The notes below the pieces were generated by a model. It ran no database searches. It worked only from the letters and a program-made list of their open reading frames with translations, and was not told the origin of the DNA. The translations under genes were made by a program, and so were the position numbers. Positions 34,630 through 45,536 of a DNA stretch of 64,000 nt are shown one piece after another (position 1 is the stretch's first letter; every line of letters starts with the position of its first letter). The DNA comes from Posidonia oceanica (taxonomy: Eukaryota > Streptophyta > Magnoliopsida > Alismatales > Posidoniaceae). The stretch spans positions 2,914,001-2,978,000 of the forward strand of contig JAZBRS010000011.1 in assembly GCA_037176725.1 (NCBI GenBank). The letters are read 5' to 3'.

Positions 34630-35625
34630 AGGAGGTGATAAGTTATCAGACTTATCAGCCGGGGGGATGAGTTTCGGATCATCAGCCGAGAGTGATAGTT
34701 TACGGTCCTATCAACCGGAAGCGATAGTTTACGGTCCTATCAACCGGAAGCGATAGTTTACGGTCTTATCAACCGGAAGGTGCAGTTGTGAGTGATAGTT
34801 ACTGGATATCAGCCGTATAACATGGTTGCAAGTGATAGTTTTGGTTATCAGTCCAGGATGAGTTTTGGATCATCAGCCAAGAGAATGATAGTTTACGGTC
34901 CTATCAACCGGAAGCGATAGTTTACGGTCCTATCAACCGGAAGCGATAGTTTACGGTCCTATCAACCGGAAAGGGCAAACCATGAGTGATAGTTACTGGA
35001 TATCAGCCGTATAACGCAAACCCGTGATAGTTTTGGATATCAGCCCATGATGAGTTTTGGATCATCAGCCAAGAGTGATAGTTTACGGTCCTATCAACCG
35101 GAAGCGATAGTATACGGTCCTATCAACCGGAAGCGATAGTTTATGGTCCTATCAACCGGAAAGGGTGTTTGCGAGTGATAGTTACTGGATATCAGCCGTA
35201 TAATGCAATTGCGAGATAGTTTTGGATATCAGCCCAGGATGAGTTTTGGATCATCAGCCAAAGAGCGATAGTTTACGGTCCTATCAACCGAAAGCGATTG
35301 CAAGGGATAGTTACTGGATATCAGCCGTATAACGTAATTGCCAGTGATAGTTTTGGTTATCAGCCCAGGATGAGTTTTGGATCATCAGCCAAGAGTGATA
35401 GTTTACGGTTCTATCAACCGGAAGCGATAGTTTACGGTCTTATCAACCGGAAGCGATAGTTTACGGTCCTATCAACCGGAAGGGGCAATTACGAGTGACA
35501 GTTACTGGATGTCAGCCGTATAACACAACTGCGGGATAGTTTTGGTTATCAGCCTAGGATGAGTTTTGGAGCATCAGCCAAGAGAATGATAGTTTACGGT
35601 CCTATCAACCGGAAAGAGCAGTGAT
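34630..35625. repeat. Element D hairpin array 1 (GATAG/CTATC type)
   Basis: Tandem short hairpins of several interchangeable kinds: GATAG...CTATC (GATAGTTTACGGTCCTATC), TGATA...TATCA (TGATAGTTACTGGATATCA), GATGA...TCATC, and GATAAG...CTTATC. They are grouped in a higher-order unit of about 180-200 bp. One unit at 35496-35514 has TGACA...TGTCA, a paired substitution that keeps the stem. The array is noncoding. Confidence 0.85.
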
Positions 35626-35636
35626 TGTTTGATTGA

Positions 35637-36150
35637 TTGATTGATTGATTGATAAGATATCGGACTTATCGGCCGGCAAAGAGGTAGTAGAGGAATGATA
35701 AGATATCGGACTTATCGGCCGGCAAAAGGAAAGAAATGATAAAATATCAGACTTATCGGTCGGCAAAAGGGAAGAAATGATAAGATATCGGACTTATCGG
35801 CCGACAAAGAGGAAATGAAAGAATGATAAGATATCGGACTTATCGGCCGGCAAAAGGAAAGAAATGATAAGGTATCGGACTTATCGGCCGGCAAAAGGAA
35901 AGAAGAATGATAAGATATCGGACTTATTGGCCGGTAAAAGGAAAGAAATGATAAGATATCGGACTTATCGGCCGGCAAAAGGAAAGAAATGATAAGATAT
36001 CGGACTTATCAGCCGGCAAAAGGAGAGAAATGATAAGATATCGGACTTATCGGCCGGCAAAAGGAAAGAAATGATAAGATATCGGACTTATCGGCCGGCA
36101 AAGAGGAAATAAAGGAATGATAAGATATCGGACTTATCGGCTGGCAAAGA
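35637..36150. repeat. Element D hairpin array 2 (GATAAG/CTTATC type)
   Basis: About a dozen ~41-bp units containing GATAAGATATCGGACTTATC then GGCCGGCAAAAGGAAAG. Each unit has a 6-bp stem (GATAAG/CTTATC) and a second small palindrome (GGCCGGC). A short GATT microsatellite (35628-35652) separates it from array 1. Confidence 0.88.
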
Positions 36151-36386
36151 GGGAAGGGATGATACAGATGAGATACCGTGGGGCATCTGAAAAGATGCCC
36201 CTGGTATCAGGATGATACCAGGGGTCAGCCGAAGCGTCCCCGGTATCGAAGAGCGAAGGATGGACAAAACTGACGTGTTTGTCAAACGAGTAGTTAGGGG
36301 GTACCAGCCTGGCGGAGACTCAGCTGGGGATGTCTGGCAGCAGGATTTGACGGCGTGGGTCCGCAGAGGTCCTGGAATCTGGGTCG
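36151..36386 (-). other. Conserved block with long hairpin, element D
   Basis: It contains CCCCTGGTATCA (36198-36209) and TGATACCAGGGG (36213-36224), a perfect 12-bp inverted repeat with a 3-base loop. Equivalent hairpins occur in F (61113-61134) and C (53324-53355). The rest of the block (GACAAAACTGACGTGTTTG, GGGGGTACCAGCC) is also shared with F. No ORF. Confidence 0.7.
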
Positions 36387-36391
36387 GTTGC
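36387..36391 (+). repeat. Target-site duplication of solo LTR E, left copy
   Basis: GTTGC immediately before the TG of the LTR, matched exactly at 42336-42340. Confidence 0.9.
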
Positions 36392-39300
36392 TGTTGACAC
36401 CCCATCTTGGCAGGCTTGGACCACTTGGAGCCCTCCTGGTGATTGCTGGACTCAAAACCTAACCTAAAACCAAACCCTAACCTTCCTCTTTACCCTTCAA
36501 AACCAGCAAACTTGACCCAAGCCTTTACCCCTCTTTCCAGGCTCAAAACCTAACCAAAATCCATAAGAAAACCCACCAACACCCACTTAACAAGCCTACC
36601 CAAGAACCTAGAAATTTCCAAACCTAGACCATTCCCAAAAACCCTAGAGAACTTAGGTGAAACTCCCATTTTTCTGCACCTTGAAACCCCTCCAAAACCT
36701 CCTTAGAATCAAACCAAAACTTCAGGACCAACACCTCAAATCCTAGACTACCCACTCACCAATTTTCACCCCATTCCAAGACCCTTAAGACCCCCTTTCA
36801 CCCAAATTATCCTTTTCTCTCTCCGGGATTATCATTTTCTCTCTCCTCTCTCTCTCCTGATTATCATCTCTCTTTTCATCCCATTTTTGCCCTTTTTCTG
36901 GCCTGGCTGTGGGCCCCCTTTGTACTTCTATCCCTTCTCTATCTTATTCCTATTTTTACTTTATTTTTAGCTTTTTCCTGAATTTTAAAAATCCTTTTCC
37001 TCCAACTCATCTCTTTTCCCTTTATTCTTCCTTTTTTCCCTTCTCTACTTCTTTCTCTTTCCCCCCTTCTTTCTCTTGCAAAAAATCCATAAAAACCCCT
37101 AAAAATCTGTAAAACCCCAAAACATAAAAGAAACAAATCAGAACCCTAAGAAAAACAATTAAAAAATATTAAACAAGCAATTAAAAACCTAAACTTAACT
37201 AAATCAAGCTAGAAGGAAAACCAAGCATGTGAGCTAAAAAATGCAAAACAAATCAAAAGAAAATACTGAAAAATCAAGGAAAAAACTAAAATAAAACCAA
37301 AACCTACCAAAAGTAAAAACCCCATCAAAAGAATTAAAAAACAAACCCTAAAAAGAAGAATTAAAAAACAAACACTAAAACAAGTAATTAAAGAAACAAA
37401 GAGACTTAACCTAACAAACCTAAGAAAAAAAACAAATTAAAAACTTAATTAAAAGGAAAAGAAAAACACATTTAAAAGAATTAAAAACACCCTATCAAAC
37501 CAGAAAAATCTAACTAAAAACTCCAAGAAAAATCAACAAATAAAAATCAAAGCATAATTTAAAAGACTTAAGAAAAAAAAAAACCTAAGAAGACTAAGAC
37601 TTAAAAACCTAAAACCAATCCTGATTAATACGAAAATAAATCCTAAAAAATCCTAATCAATGTCCTGAGTATCTAACAAGAGAAACACAATTTTTAAAAC
37701 AATTTAAAGAAAGGTTTAACAAACATTTAATCAAGTGAAAACCAATTAAAAGCAAAACCAAAACCCTAAAACCCTAATCAAGCCCAAAACACATTAATCA
37801 ACCCAAAATGGCCATTAAAAAATTTAATTAAAATCCTAATCTACATCACAACCTTTCTAGTATTTTTATTTATTTTTAGTTCGTTTTTACTAATTTTATT
37901 TCCCCATTCTACCCTTTCTTTCTTTCTTCCTTCTCTTTTTCTTTCTTCCTTTTCCTTACTAGGCCCGTCGGCCCATTTTCCTTTTTCCTTTATTTTTTTC
38001 TCCTTTTTCTCGGCCCGCAGCAGTCCAGCCCACGCCTCTCCTTCTTCTTCCTCAGCCTTCTGCGCTTCCTCCTCCATTTTTCCTCCCGCGAACAGCTGCT
38101 ACAGCCCTCCCTCCATCGTTCGAATTTGAAGCCTCCATCTTATCAGCAACAGCAGCTCGCCGCTCCTCTCTTCTCTCAGCACCAATTCCGGGGGGCATTG
38201 AATGCCGGTCGACTCGCCGACATCCATCGCCTCTGCTGCAGTGCCGTCGGTGGAATTCAAACCACTAGTTCGCGCCAGCAGTCTCTAGCCTCCTCCTCAT
38301 TTAAGCCTCCAGTCCTCTCCTCCTTCCTTCGGCTTTGGACGATCCAGAGAGAGAGCGAGCGATCAGAAAACCCTGAGAGAGCAATCCCAAACCAGAATTC
38401 AGAGCCTTCTCCCCACCTGTGCGACCTCCTCCTTCTCCTCTTCATCTTCCAATTCCAGAGAGAAGAGAGAGCAGAAGAGAGAGCCTGAGAGAGTCTTCAG
38501 CATCCCGGAGAGAGCCTCCAATTCTCCAGCCTCCCTTCAGCAATTCCCTCCCCTTCCTCTGCTAAAATCCGCAGCAAACCTCCCTCTTCCCTTTCCAGCA
38601 AGCCAGACCCACCTCAAGCCACCACACTCCTCCCAGTTACTTCCCCAATCTCACCCAACTACCAACCTTCATCTCCCGCCATCCCATTGCCTTTTCACCA
38701 CCTAAGACCGCCCTGAAACTCCACCTAATCACCACTGCAACCCAACACCGATCCTCCCACAATTCCCTCCACCACAGCTCGCCATTTCCCACCAAACTTC
38801 ACCCAGATAATCACCAGACATCCACCTTTTAGAAGCACCTGACCTTCAGTCCTATCCTCCACCACAGACCACAAACTCCACAACAAACACCTGCCATCTC
38901 CACTGACCAGAAGATCAACTAAGCTCCAAATCTTCTCCACACTCTCCAGAAACCCAATCCAACAATCCAGAACCGTTCCCCGGACCTCTAGCAATCTCCC
39001 GGAAGGCTCCATCCAGCCTGAGGAGTAGCAGACACTCCCCCCGGCCTCCGGCTGCCACTCTGAACCCACGACCTGCCGAATCTCCCTCCGGTCTGCACAG
39101 CTCGTGTCTGATCATCTGGGAAGCTCCGGAGGACCGTTCTGAGGTGACTCCAGCCCTCGTGAGCAGCGGACAGCGCCCGCAGCGACCGGACGGACCCCAC
39201 CGGCGACCCCTGAAGCCACCTACGTCGGAAGGGCATCTCAGACGTGGACCCAGGTAAAAGTTTCTTCCCCTAGCCCCCTTTTCTTCCCCTGCTGCTTCTC

Positions 39301-42300
39301 CACCCCTTAGAAGTAGGTTTCCGGCCCTCCTGCTCCGTTCCTGTTCGCCGCTCCGGTCGTCTTCTCCGGCGCAGTTCTCCGGTCGCCTCGTCGCTCCGGG
39401 CAGCAGAACGCAGCTCCGGTGGTTGCCTCAGGTCCGCACGGGTCTCAGGAGCGTTCTCCGGCCCTCAAAACGCAGCGTCGCTGCATCGATCGGCCGGACG
39501 AAGCTTCTGAAGCTCTGCAGACCTCCGGCGACCGCTCCAGCTCGTTCCAGTCCGCGTCGACCTCCGCCGAGCACCGTCCGACCTCCGTCAGGACCAGGAG
39601 CAGCTCCCCCGCCGATCTGCGCGTCCCCAAGCCCCCTGTGCCGGCGTTCATGGACGCTGGCAGCTTGCTGCTACAGTGTCCATGGCCGCCGGCGTTTCAC
39701 TGTGCTTTTATTTTTTGCATTAGCTTAGTTTTTTGGTAAATATTGCATATCTGGTCTTAGTTTTTGTCATTTTGCATTCCAGTCCTTTATTTGATTTAAT
39801 CTGCTATCTTTTTTATTTAAAACCATGCTAAATTGCTGCTTTTATCTCTACTTTTCAGTATTTTCTTTCCGGTCCTTTTACTGTGCTGTGCTGTTGTAAT
39901 TTTTTTGCATTTTAGCCCCTCTGTTTTTTATTTTTGCACATAGGTCTTGCAGTAAATCATTCAATTTAATTGCATATAGTTTACCATATCATATTGCATT
40001 CCGCATCCCTGCATGTTTCTGATTTTACCTTTAGGTCCATGCACTGTAGAAACTTAGGTTTTATTTTTGATTTTTGCTTGTTGCATTGCATTTTCTTCCC
40101 CTTGTTTTCTGACATTTGCATTTAGGTCCATTTTAAATGGACAGTAACCATTTGCATGCATTTTGGCTTATTGCATTGCATTTTCAACCCTGCATTTTTA
40201 AAAAATTGCACATCAGTCCTTTATTAGTGTTTCTAAGAGCATATTTTGTATACTAAATTGCATCTTTGACCTTGCATGATTTCAAATTACACATAGGTCC
40301 CTTGCATCATTATAAAAATCATGTAAAATGCCTATTTTGCCCCTGAAATTGCATTTTAGCCTCCCACGTTTGTAAAATTGCATGTAGGACCCCCACCTGC
40401 ACTCCCTGACTCCCCAGAACCCTGTTTTTCTGGAAAAATTGCATTTTAGCCCCCAAACTTTTTCAAAATTGCATTTTGCTTGTCATTTGCTTTCAAAACT
40501 TCCTCCAATGCATACCCACTTTTAAAAATTACATTTTAACCCCAATCTTTTGCAAAACTACATGCAAACCCCCTGTTTTTCAAAATCCCTGTCTGAGGGC
40601 CCCCAATCTTTTCAAAACTTTTGCATTTAAGCCCACCTCCTCTTTAAAAATAGCATTTGAACTCCCGTTTTCCTGAAAATTCCCCATTGTGTTCCTTTTG
40701 CTTTCTGCATGCATTTGCATTCATGTAGCTTTGCATTTTTAGCATCCCTCTGTACACTTTAAGCACCTTTAGCTCCCCTTCACTTGGGAGGACCTTTTGC
40801 ACACCCCTAGGACCTCCTGAACACCTAGATCTGTTCTTCTCCCCTGTTCTGGCCCTCCTGCTTTGAAGCTGCGATATCTTCCGATCCGGCCGTTGGATCT
40901 TCTCAAATAAGCTGCCCAGGCGACCGCAGCGAAGCGCCCTTCAGCATGGACCAAGCAGATCTCAGATCAGGCTCCCGGATTTCCAGGTATGTCCTCCTGA
41001 ACTCCTGCATTGCATTCATTTGCATGCCATTTGTATAGTTTTCCTCGTTTTCGATTTCTGTCTCTTTGAGCATGTAGAATAGGGCCTCCTCTTCTTGTCT
41101 ATCAACTCAGATCTCCGTTTCGCGTTTCCCTATGTGTTTTGTGTTGAGTTTTCCCTGGATTTACCACTTAATGTGACTTTCTTCCCCCTTTTCCACGATC
41201 CGATCGCATCGTGAGCTTTGGGCAGCATGCGAGACACATCGTGGAACGGTTTAGTGGGAAATGGTCGCAAGAGAGGTGGTAATCCTCCCGTTTGCTCAGT
41301 CTCCCCTTTGTAGGTCTTCACACCTACTCTGTGTGGCCCCGAACAGTGCCTGTTCTCACACATGCGCTGTTCTGCTTCTCCTTTTACTGCCTCTAATCTT
41401 TTCCTTGCATTTGCATTCGCACAGCTTTTCCGAGGTTTTATCTCGCAGTTTTTGGCACCGTTTTGCGTGCCCGTTCTCGTTTTGGCACCGTTTTGCGTGC
41501 CTGCTTTGTCTTTCGCGTCGTTTTGCGCGCTCGCCCTGTTTTTGGCACAGTTTTGCGTGCCTGTCACCGTCTTTTGCACCGATTTGCATGCCGCCTTGCT
41601 TTCTCGCCCGTTTTTCATGCCGACCTTGTCTTTTTGCACCGTTTCGCGCGCTTTCTTGTTTTTTTGCCTCGTTTTGCGTGCTTTACGCTGTTTTCTCTTG
41701 CATGTCGATCGCATTGCATGGTTTTGCCGTTGTTTTGCTTTTTCGCTTGCATTTGCATATAGGGCTGTGATGCTTACTGCCTGGAGTTCTCACGAGCCAG
41801 GTTTTCCCCGGTTCGGAACACAGACAGCGTAGCTGAGCACTTAGACAGCACGTTTACTTCCTTGCCCTGCATCTCTCCACTTAGAGCACACCTTGAGCAT
41901 TCATTTAGGCATTCATAGGCACATAGGCATTCAATCCTGCATTTCTCCGCGTATGCGAGCGTAAGCCTAGAAAGACCGATTCTCGGGCGTGTCGGGGGTG
42001 CCTAACACCTTCCCCGCACGTAACAGGAGTCCTTGCCCTGTCTTTTGGCCCGCAATGACCATACTGCCCTTATCCTAGGCTAGAGTCATCTCATTTGCAT
42101 GTATTTGCATTTGTTTCCTTTGCATTGCTTTGCTTTGCATTCCTTGCTTGGTTTTGCGTGTTAATTCACGCATTTCCCCCGGTTTTCCTTGTCTCCCGTT
42201 AATAGACATGGTGGCGACTCTGATTTGTCTTATCTTTCTCTTTTCTCCTCGATTTTAAGTGTTTTCGAGTCGAGCCTCTTCCTCGGATCCAATCGCTGCT

Positions 42301-42335
42301 AAATGGCGAGCCTGATTCCGATCGGGATCGCTACA
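36392..42335 (+). mobile_element. Element E: 5.94-kb solo LTR
   Basis: Plus-oriented LTR from TGTTGACACCCC to ...GGGATCGCTACA, flanked by GTTGC on both sides, with no internal region. It is the product of insertion followed by LTR-LTR recombination. Compared with LTR D it is longer by a GC-rich insert (about 38000-39700) that looks like a promoter/5'UTR-type region with CT-rich tracts and CTCCGG words. It also holds A-rich DNA (37130-37850), a phrase repeat TTGCATTTTAGCCCCC (39730-40700), the minisatellite remnant 41455-41700 and the conserved LTR block 41965-42035. No host gene is supported; frames at 38126-38488 and 39419-39739 are chance GC-rich frames. Confidence 0.9.
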
Positions 42336-42340
42336 GTTGC
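42336..42340 (+). repeat. Target-site duplication of solo LTR E, right copy
   Basis: GTTGC directly after the CA end of the LTR, equal to the left copy at 36387-36391. Confidence 0.9.
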
Positions 42341-42553
42341 TGAGTACTTTCCTGCGTCATGTGGGCAACAAGTCGGGCCAGGGGCCTCCGAATATGAGTG
42401 GTAAGGAGCATGGAATGCATTAAGCAGCTTTGAAATGCGGGCAGCCAGCGCAAAACACTTTTGCCTTGATAGGACTGTTGGTTACATGCCTGTGGCAGGC
42501 CAGAAAATACAACACAACTTGAAAGGAAACTGAGCGACAATTGCATAATGGCT
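42341..42553 (-). other. Element D 3' flank of ORF-a
   Basis: Noncoding sequence between ORF-a and the solo LTR. It matches the corresponding stretch of element F (about 61400-61590), for example GGTTACATGCC...GGCAGGCCA in D against GGTTACACGCC...GTAGGCCA in F. Confidence 0.55.
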
Positions 42554-43840
42554 CTAGTTGGTTCGGGCCTTCTTTGATTTTCCAGAGTCAGGGAATAACG
42601 GACCGCTTGGCGGGATCTCATCGATGGGCTAGAGGTCCTGCACCTCGGTGACGTACTCAGGAGTACACCCCATGCCTCTTGTGGCCGCGATGTCTGTTGA
42701 TCGCACGCCATGCTGCATTAGATTGGCCAGTTCCTTCGTCGAGGCAGTTGTACTGAGGGGATATGCTTAAAGGAGCCTTGGTGCTGTGCTATCGATAAAG
42801 GCGTGCTGCTGGAAACTGAACTGGCGCATGACCCTGATAGGGTGGTATTCCACACCCACGGTGAATCCAGGCAGCACAATCAGCCGCATGTCGCGTGTGT
42901 TGAAGAAGACAGTGAATGGTTCGGCCATAGAAGGGATGATGCGCCAGGTTACTGTGTCATCTGTCAGTCTTGATAACCTCTCGTATTCTTCCTTGACGCT
43001 CTTAACTGTCTTGGCATGGCCGCTGTTGCAGTAGGCCTCAAAAGCATGTACTTGGGGGCGTAGAAGATTTATCTCGGTGTGTGCGGCCAGCCAGACCTGA
43101 ATAAGTGCTCTGCAACCATGAAAGTGGCGGCAGCGATGCGAAATGCGGTCCAGTCCGTGGTATATTTCTGCCAGAACAACCAGTGCCAGGTCTATCTGGC
43201 GAGTCACCACAGCGAGTGCTATTTCAGCGATCTCGACGGCCACCGTCATCTTGCCATGAGTAAAAACCAGCTCGCCTAGGAAATGGGTAACAAATCCTCG
43301 GAGCCACAGCTCGTCTCCGAGTTCAGCGCGCTTTTCCACAGTATCATCAAAATATGCTAGGCGAAGTAGGGGCATGGGCCCGCTGGTGCAAATCAGTCTT
43401 TGCTGGCAACTTCGAGTAGAGAGCCCAGTCAGCTGTTTCAGGACCGCGATGTATTCGTCACGCCTCATGAAGATGGGTGGTCCCAAGATCTTGGAAAAGC
43501 CACAGATCCGGCGCACTTCCTCCAGTGTAGGTGTTAATTCAGTTCTGCCAAAACGGAAGACATGGTGTGCCGGTTTCCAGAACCTTGCGGCAGCGCACAG
43601 AAGATGGCGGCTCACTTCTACATCAGCAGCCTTTAGCAATTTGGTTGGAATGCCCCACAGGCGCAGCTTCTCGCAGTCATTTTGAGTAAGCTTGCCGATC
43701 CACTCTCGCAGGATCTCAGAACAGTGTGTCGGGGTCACCAGAGTGGGGAAACCCATTGCGCGGATTGCAGAATGTGGGCAGACGGCTGTCACAAAATCTT
43801 CAGATACCTGTTGCCAAGACTGTGAATTATCAGATCTCAT
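42554..43840 (-). pseudogene. Element D extra ORF-a (PMD-like / DUF7745-like), intronless
   Basis: A 357-codon open frame from 43840, extended to about 42554 after two in-frame stops (TAA at 42767 where F has CAG, and TAG where F has TGG). The protein has HLLCAAARFWKPAHHVFRFG, TPTLEEVRRICGFSK, DELWLRGFVTHFL, then a tail STDIAATRGMGCTPEYVTEV. The W-P-x-H-x-F-x-F-G...TPTLEEV signature resembles N-terminal parts of plant-mobile-domain-like (possibly DUF7745) proteins; I cannot confirm the family. It is sense with respect to D and lacks the intron seen in ORF-b. Such extra ORFs are known in Tat elements, function unknown. A splice-acceptor-like CAG/GTATCTG at 43808/43807 may mark an upstream intron, also present in F. 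Confidence 0.65.
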
Positions 43841-44334
43841 ATAGGCACATAATTACTGATAGAAAGCAGACTCTGAAGCTGGTAGAACAGTTCAACACAT
43901 CCAACAGTAAACATTCAGATCATGGCAATTAAACACATATAAGCAAAGGGATTCTGTTGGCACGGCGGGGATTGGCAGGAGTCCTGGGTCGTCGCAGCCT
44001 GATGATGCCAACGTGTGCTGAGTAGGAGCACTGTCTCAGCGCTGGAGTAAGCTTTGCAGAGTAGAATGATTAGAGGGAGGGGAGATGACTGGAAATGCAA
44101 ATGCATGCGTGATTGGTGTAGTTTGCCCTCAGCATCGAGGGTGCTTTGGTGCCTGCTGTATAGGAAGGGAGCGGTCCCTGACTCACTGGACTCTACTCAG
44201 ACTCCTAACTTGTTGGTGGTGGCACTCTATTCAGACTCCTAACCTGCTCGAGAGGGAGTCCTGTCTCGTTTCATCTGACCCTACCTAGATGTCTCAGTCA
44301 GTAAGGGAGCCACCTCCAATGTGAGAATGGGCGA
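43841..44334 (-). other. Element D upstream region of ORF-a
   Basis: Noncoding. It aligns in the same direction with element F 62960-63320 (AGCACTGTCTCAGCGC against AGTACTGTCTCAACGC; TTGCCCTCAGCAT against TAGCCCTCAGCAT; CTCACTGGACTCTACTCA in both). Confidence 0.5.
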
Positions 44335-44790
44335 AATGTTCAAACCTCCTAGGATTTACACCTCGAGAGGGAGACAAAATGCTAGGACAAGAGCGAGAGT
44401 GTGAGCCTAATGAAAAAAAAAAATCCGCCTACAGGGGCACAAAAGAATCAAGGAGATAGAAGGCGAAGATAGAAGCTAGCCCTAGAGTTAGAGGCGAGCA
44501 GAGTAGCCCTATTCCTTAAACCAGCCTTGGAGAGGAGTCGGAGTCCATGCCTGGGAAGCCCACATTCCTATAGGGACTAGCCACCCCTCCTAGCAGTGAT
44601 AACTCCCCAAACACCAGACCAGGCATCCATTACCTCCAAGTCAGGAATGGAGTGAGCTTACACGCTTGTGAGGGAGTAAAAAGAAAAAGAAATCAAAAGA
44701 GTAGGTGTAGGCCCCAGAGAGAGTTCGGCATGGAGCCCGTTCTCACCTCACCACCAACCACAACAATATCATCCATTCCTGAGTGCCACC
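44335..44790. other. Segment inverted relative to its copy in element F
   Basis: Plus strand TTTACACCTCGAGAGGGAGA and AAAATGCTAGG match the reverse complement of F 63940-63970; AGATAGAAGGCGAAG matches the reverse complement of F 63850-63870; and GACTTGGAGGTAATGG (reverse strand, about 44635) matches F 63455-63475 directly. The whole unit is flipped between the two elements while the flanking ORF side is collinear. No gene. Confidence 0.6.
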
Positions 44791-45536
44791 GACAACTGAG
44801 AGTTTAGGAAGAGTCAGATGAGACTTGAGACCACTCCTCTCTATAGCAGGCATTGAAAGCATTCCATATACTGAGGATGACAAAATATTTGCATCAATCA
44901 TGCATTCATTCTGCATCTCCCCTCCAACCCTGCAAGGTTCCGCTCGACTTCGAGCAGAGGCATGTCATTTGCCCACCAAAGAAGCTCACTGGGCCAATAT
45001 AACCAGAGGTAGGACAGCCTCGCTCCAGGCATGCATCATTGATCCGATACCAGTCGGAAGCCACCAACAGTTTGCCAGTTCAGAGGAGTAGACAGTGAAC
45101 TCAGGCCAAGCATTGCTAGAGGACCGCAGGTCAGGGGCAGAATCCTTTGTGAAGGGTAGAGCAGGCTCGCCCAGAGCTCAGAGATCACAAGCACCATGCC
45201 AGCACCCTGAGGAGGCTAGGCCATAGCCCCTTGCACCAACCAGAAGGGAGGGAAATCCTGGGAAAGAGACTGTCTACTGGGACCGCGTCTGGGTCTTGTG
45301 GATAGGTCTCGCGGACAGGTCCTGCATTTTTGACAGTAAAAATTGTAGAACAGATGGCATTTGATTGGGTTGTGATTTGCTTATAGGGCCAAGGTAGTGC
45401 CAAGCCATGGACATAGAGTTCAACACATGAGCATTCATAACAGCATGGTAGCTTGCCATTCATTGAAATTCAGTTACAAGCATTAGTTTGGGCCTGCACA
45501 AGCTACAGGTTTACTTAAACTTGCTACAGTGGCCAA
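44791..45536. other. Region between element D and ORF-b; boundary not resolved
   Basis: No convincing gene. At 45285-45345 it holds a degraded version of the triple TCTCGCGT-like motif known from the element C LTR, in the same plus orientation (GTCTGGGTCTTG, AGGTCTCGCGGACAGGTCC, TTTTTGACAGT). That hints that from here rightwards the DNA belongs to element C. I see no LTR end that would define the right border of D. Confidence 0.4.

Noticed and set aside
34630..36150. CRISPR-like regularly spaced palindromic repeats
   Set aside because: The context is a plant retrotransposon, spacers are not unique, there are no cas genes, and the units continue seamlessly as tandem repeats.
39419..39739. Possible host exon in the GC-rich part of solo LTR E
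   Set aside because: No recognisable domain, Ser/Pro/Arg composition typical of GC-rich noncoding DNA, and it lies wholly within a solo LTR.
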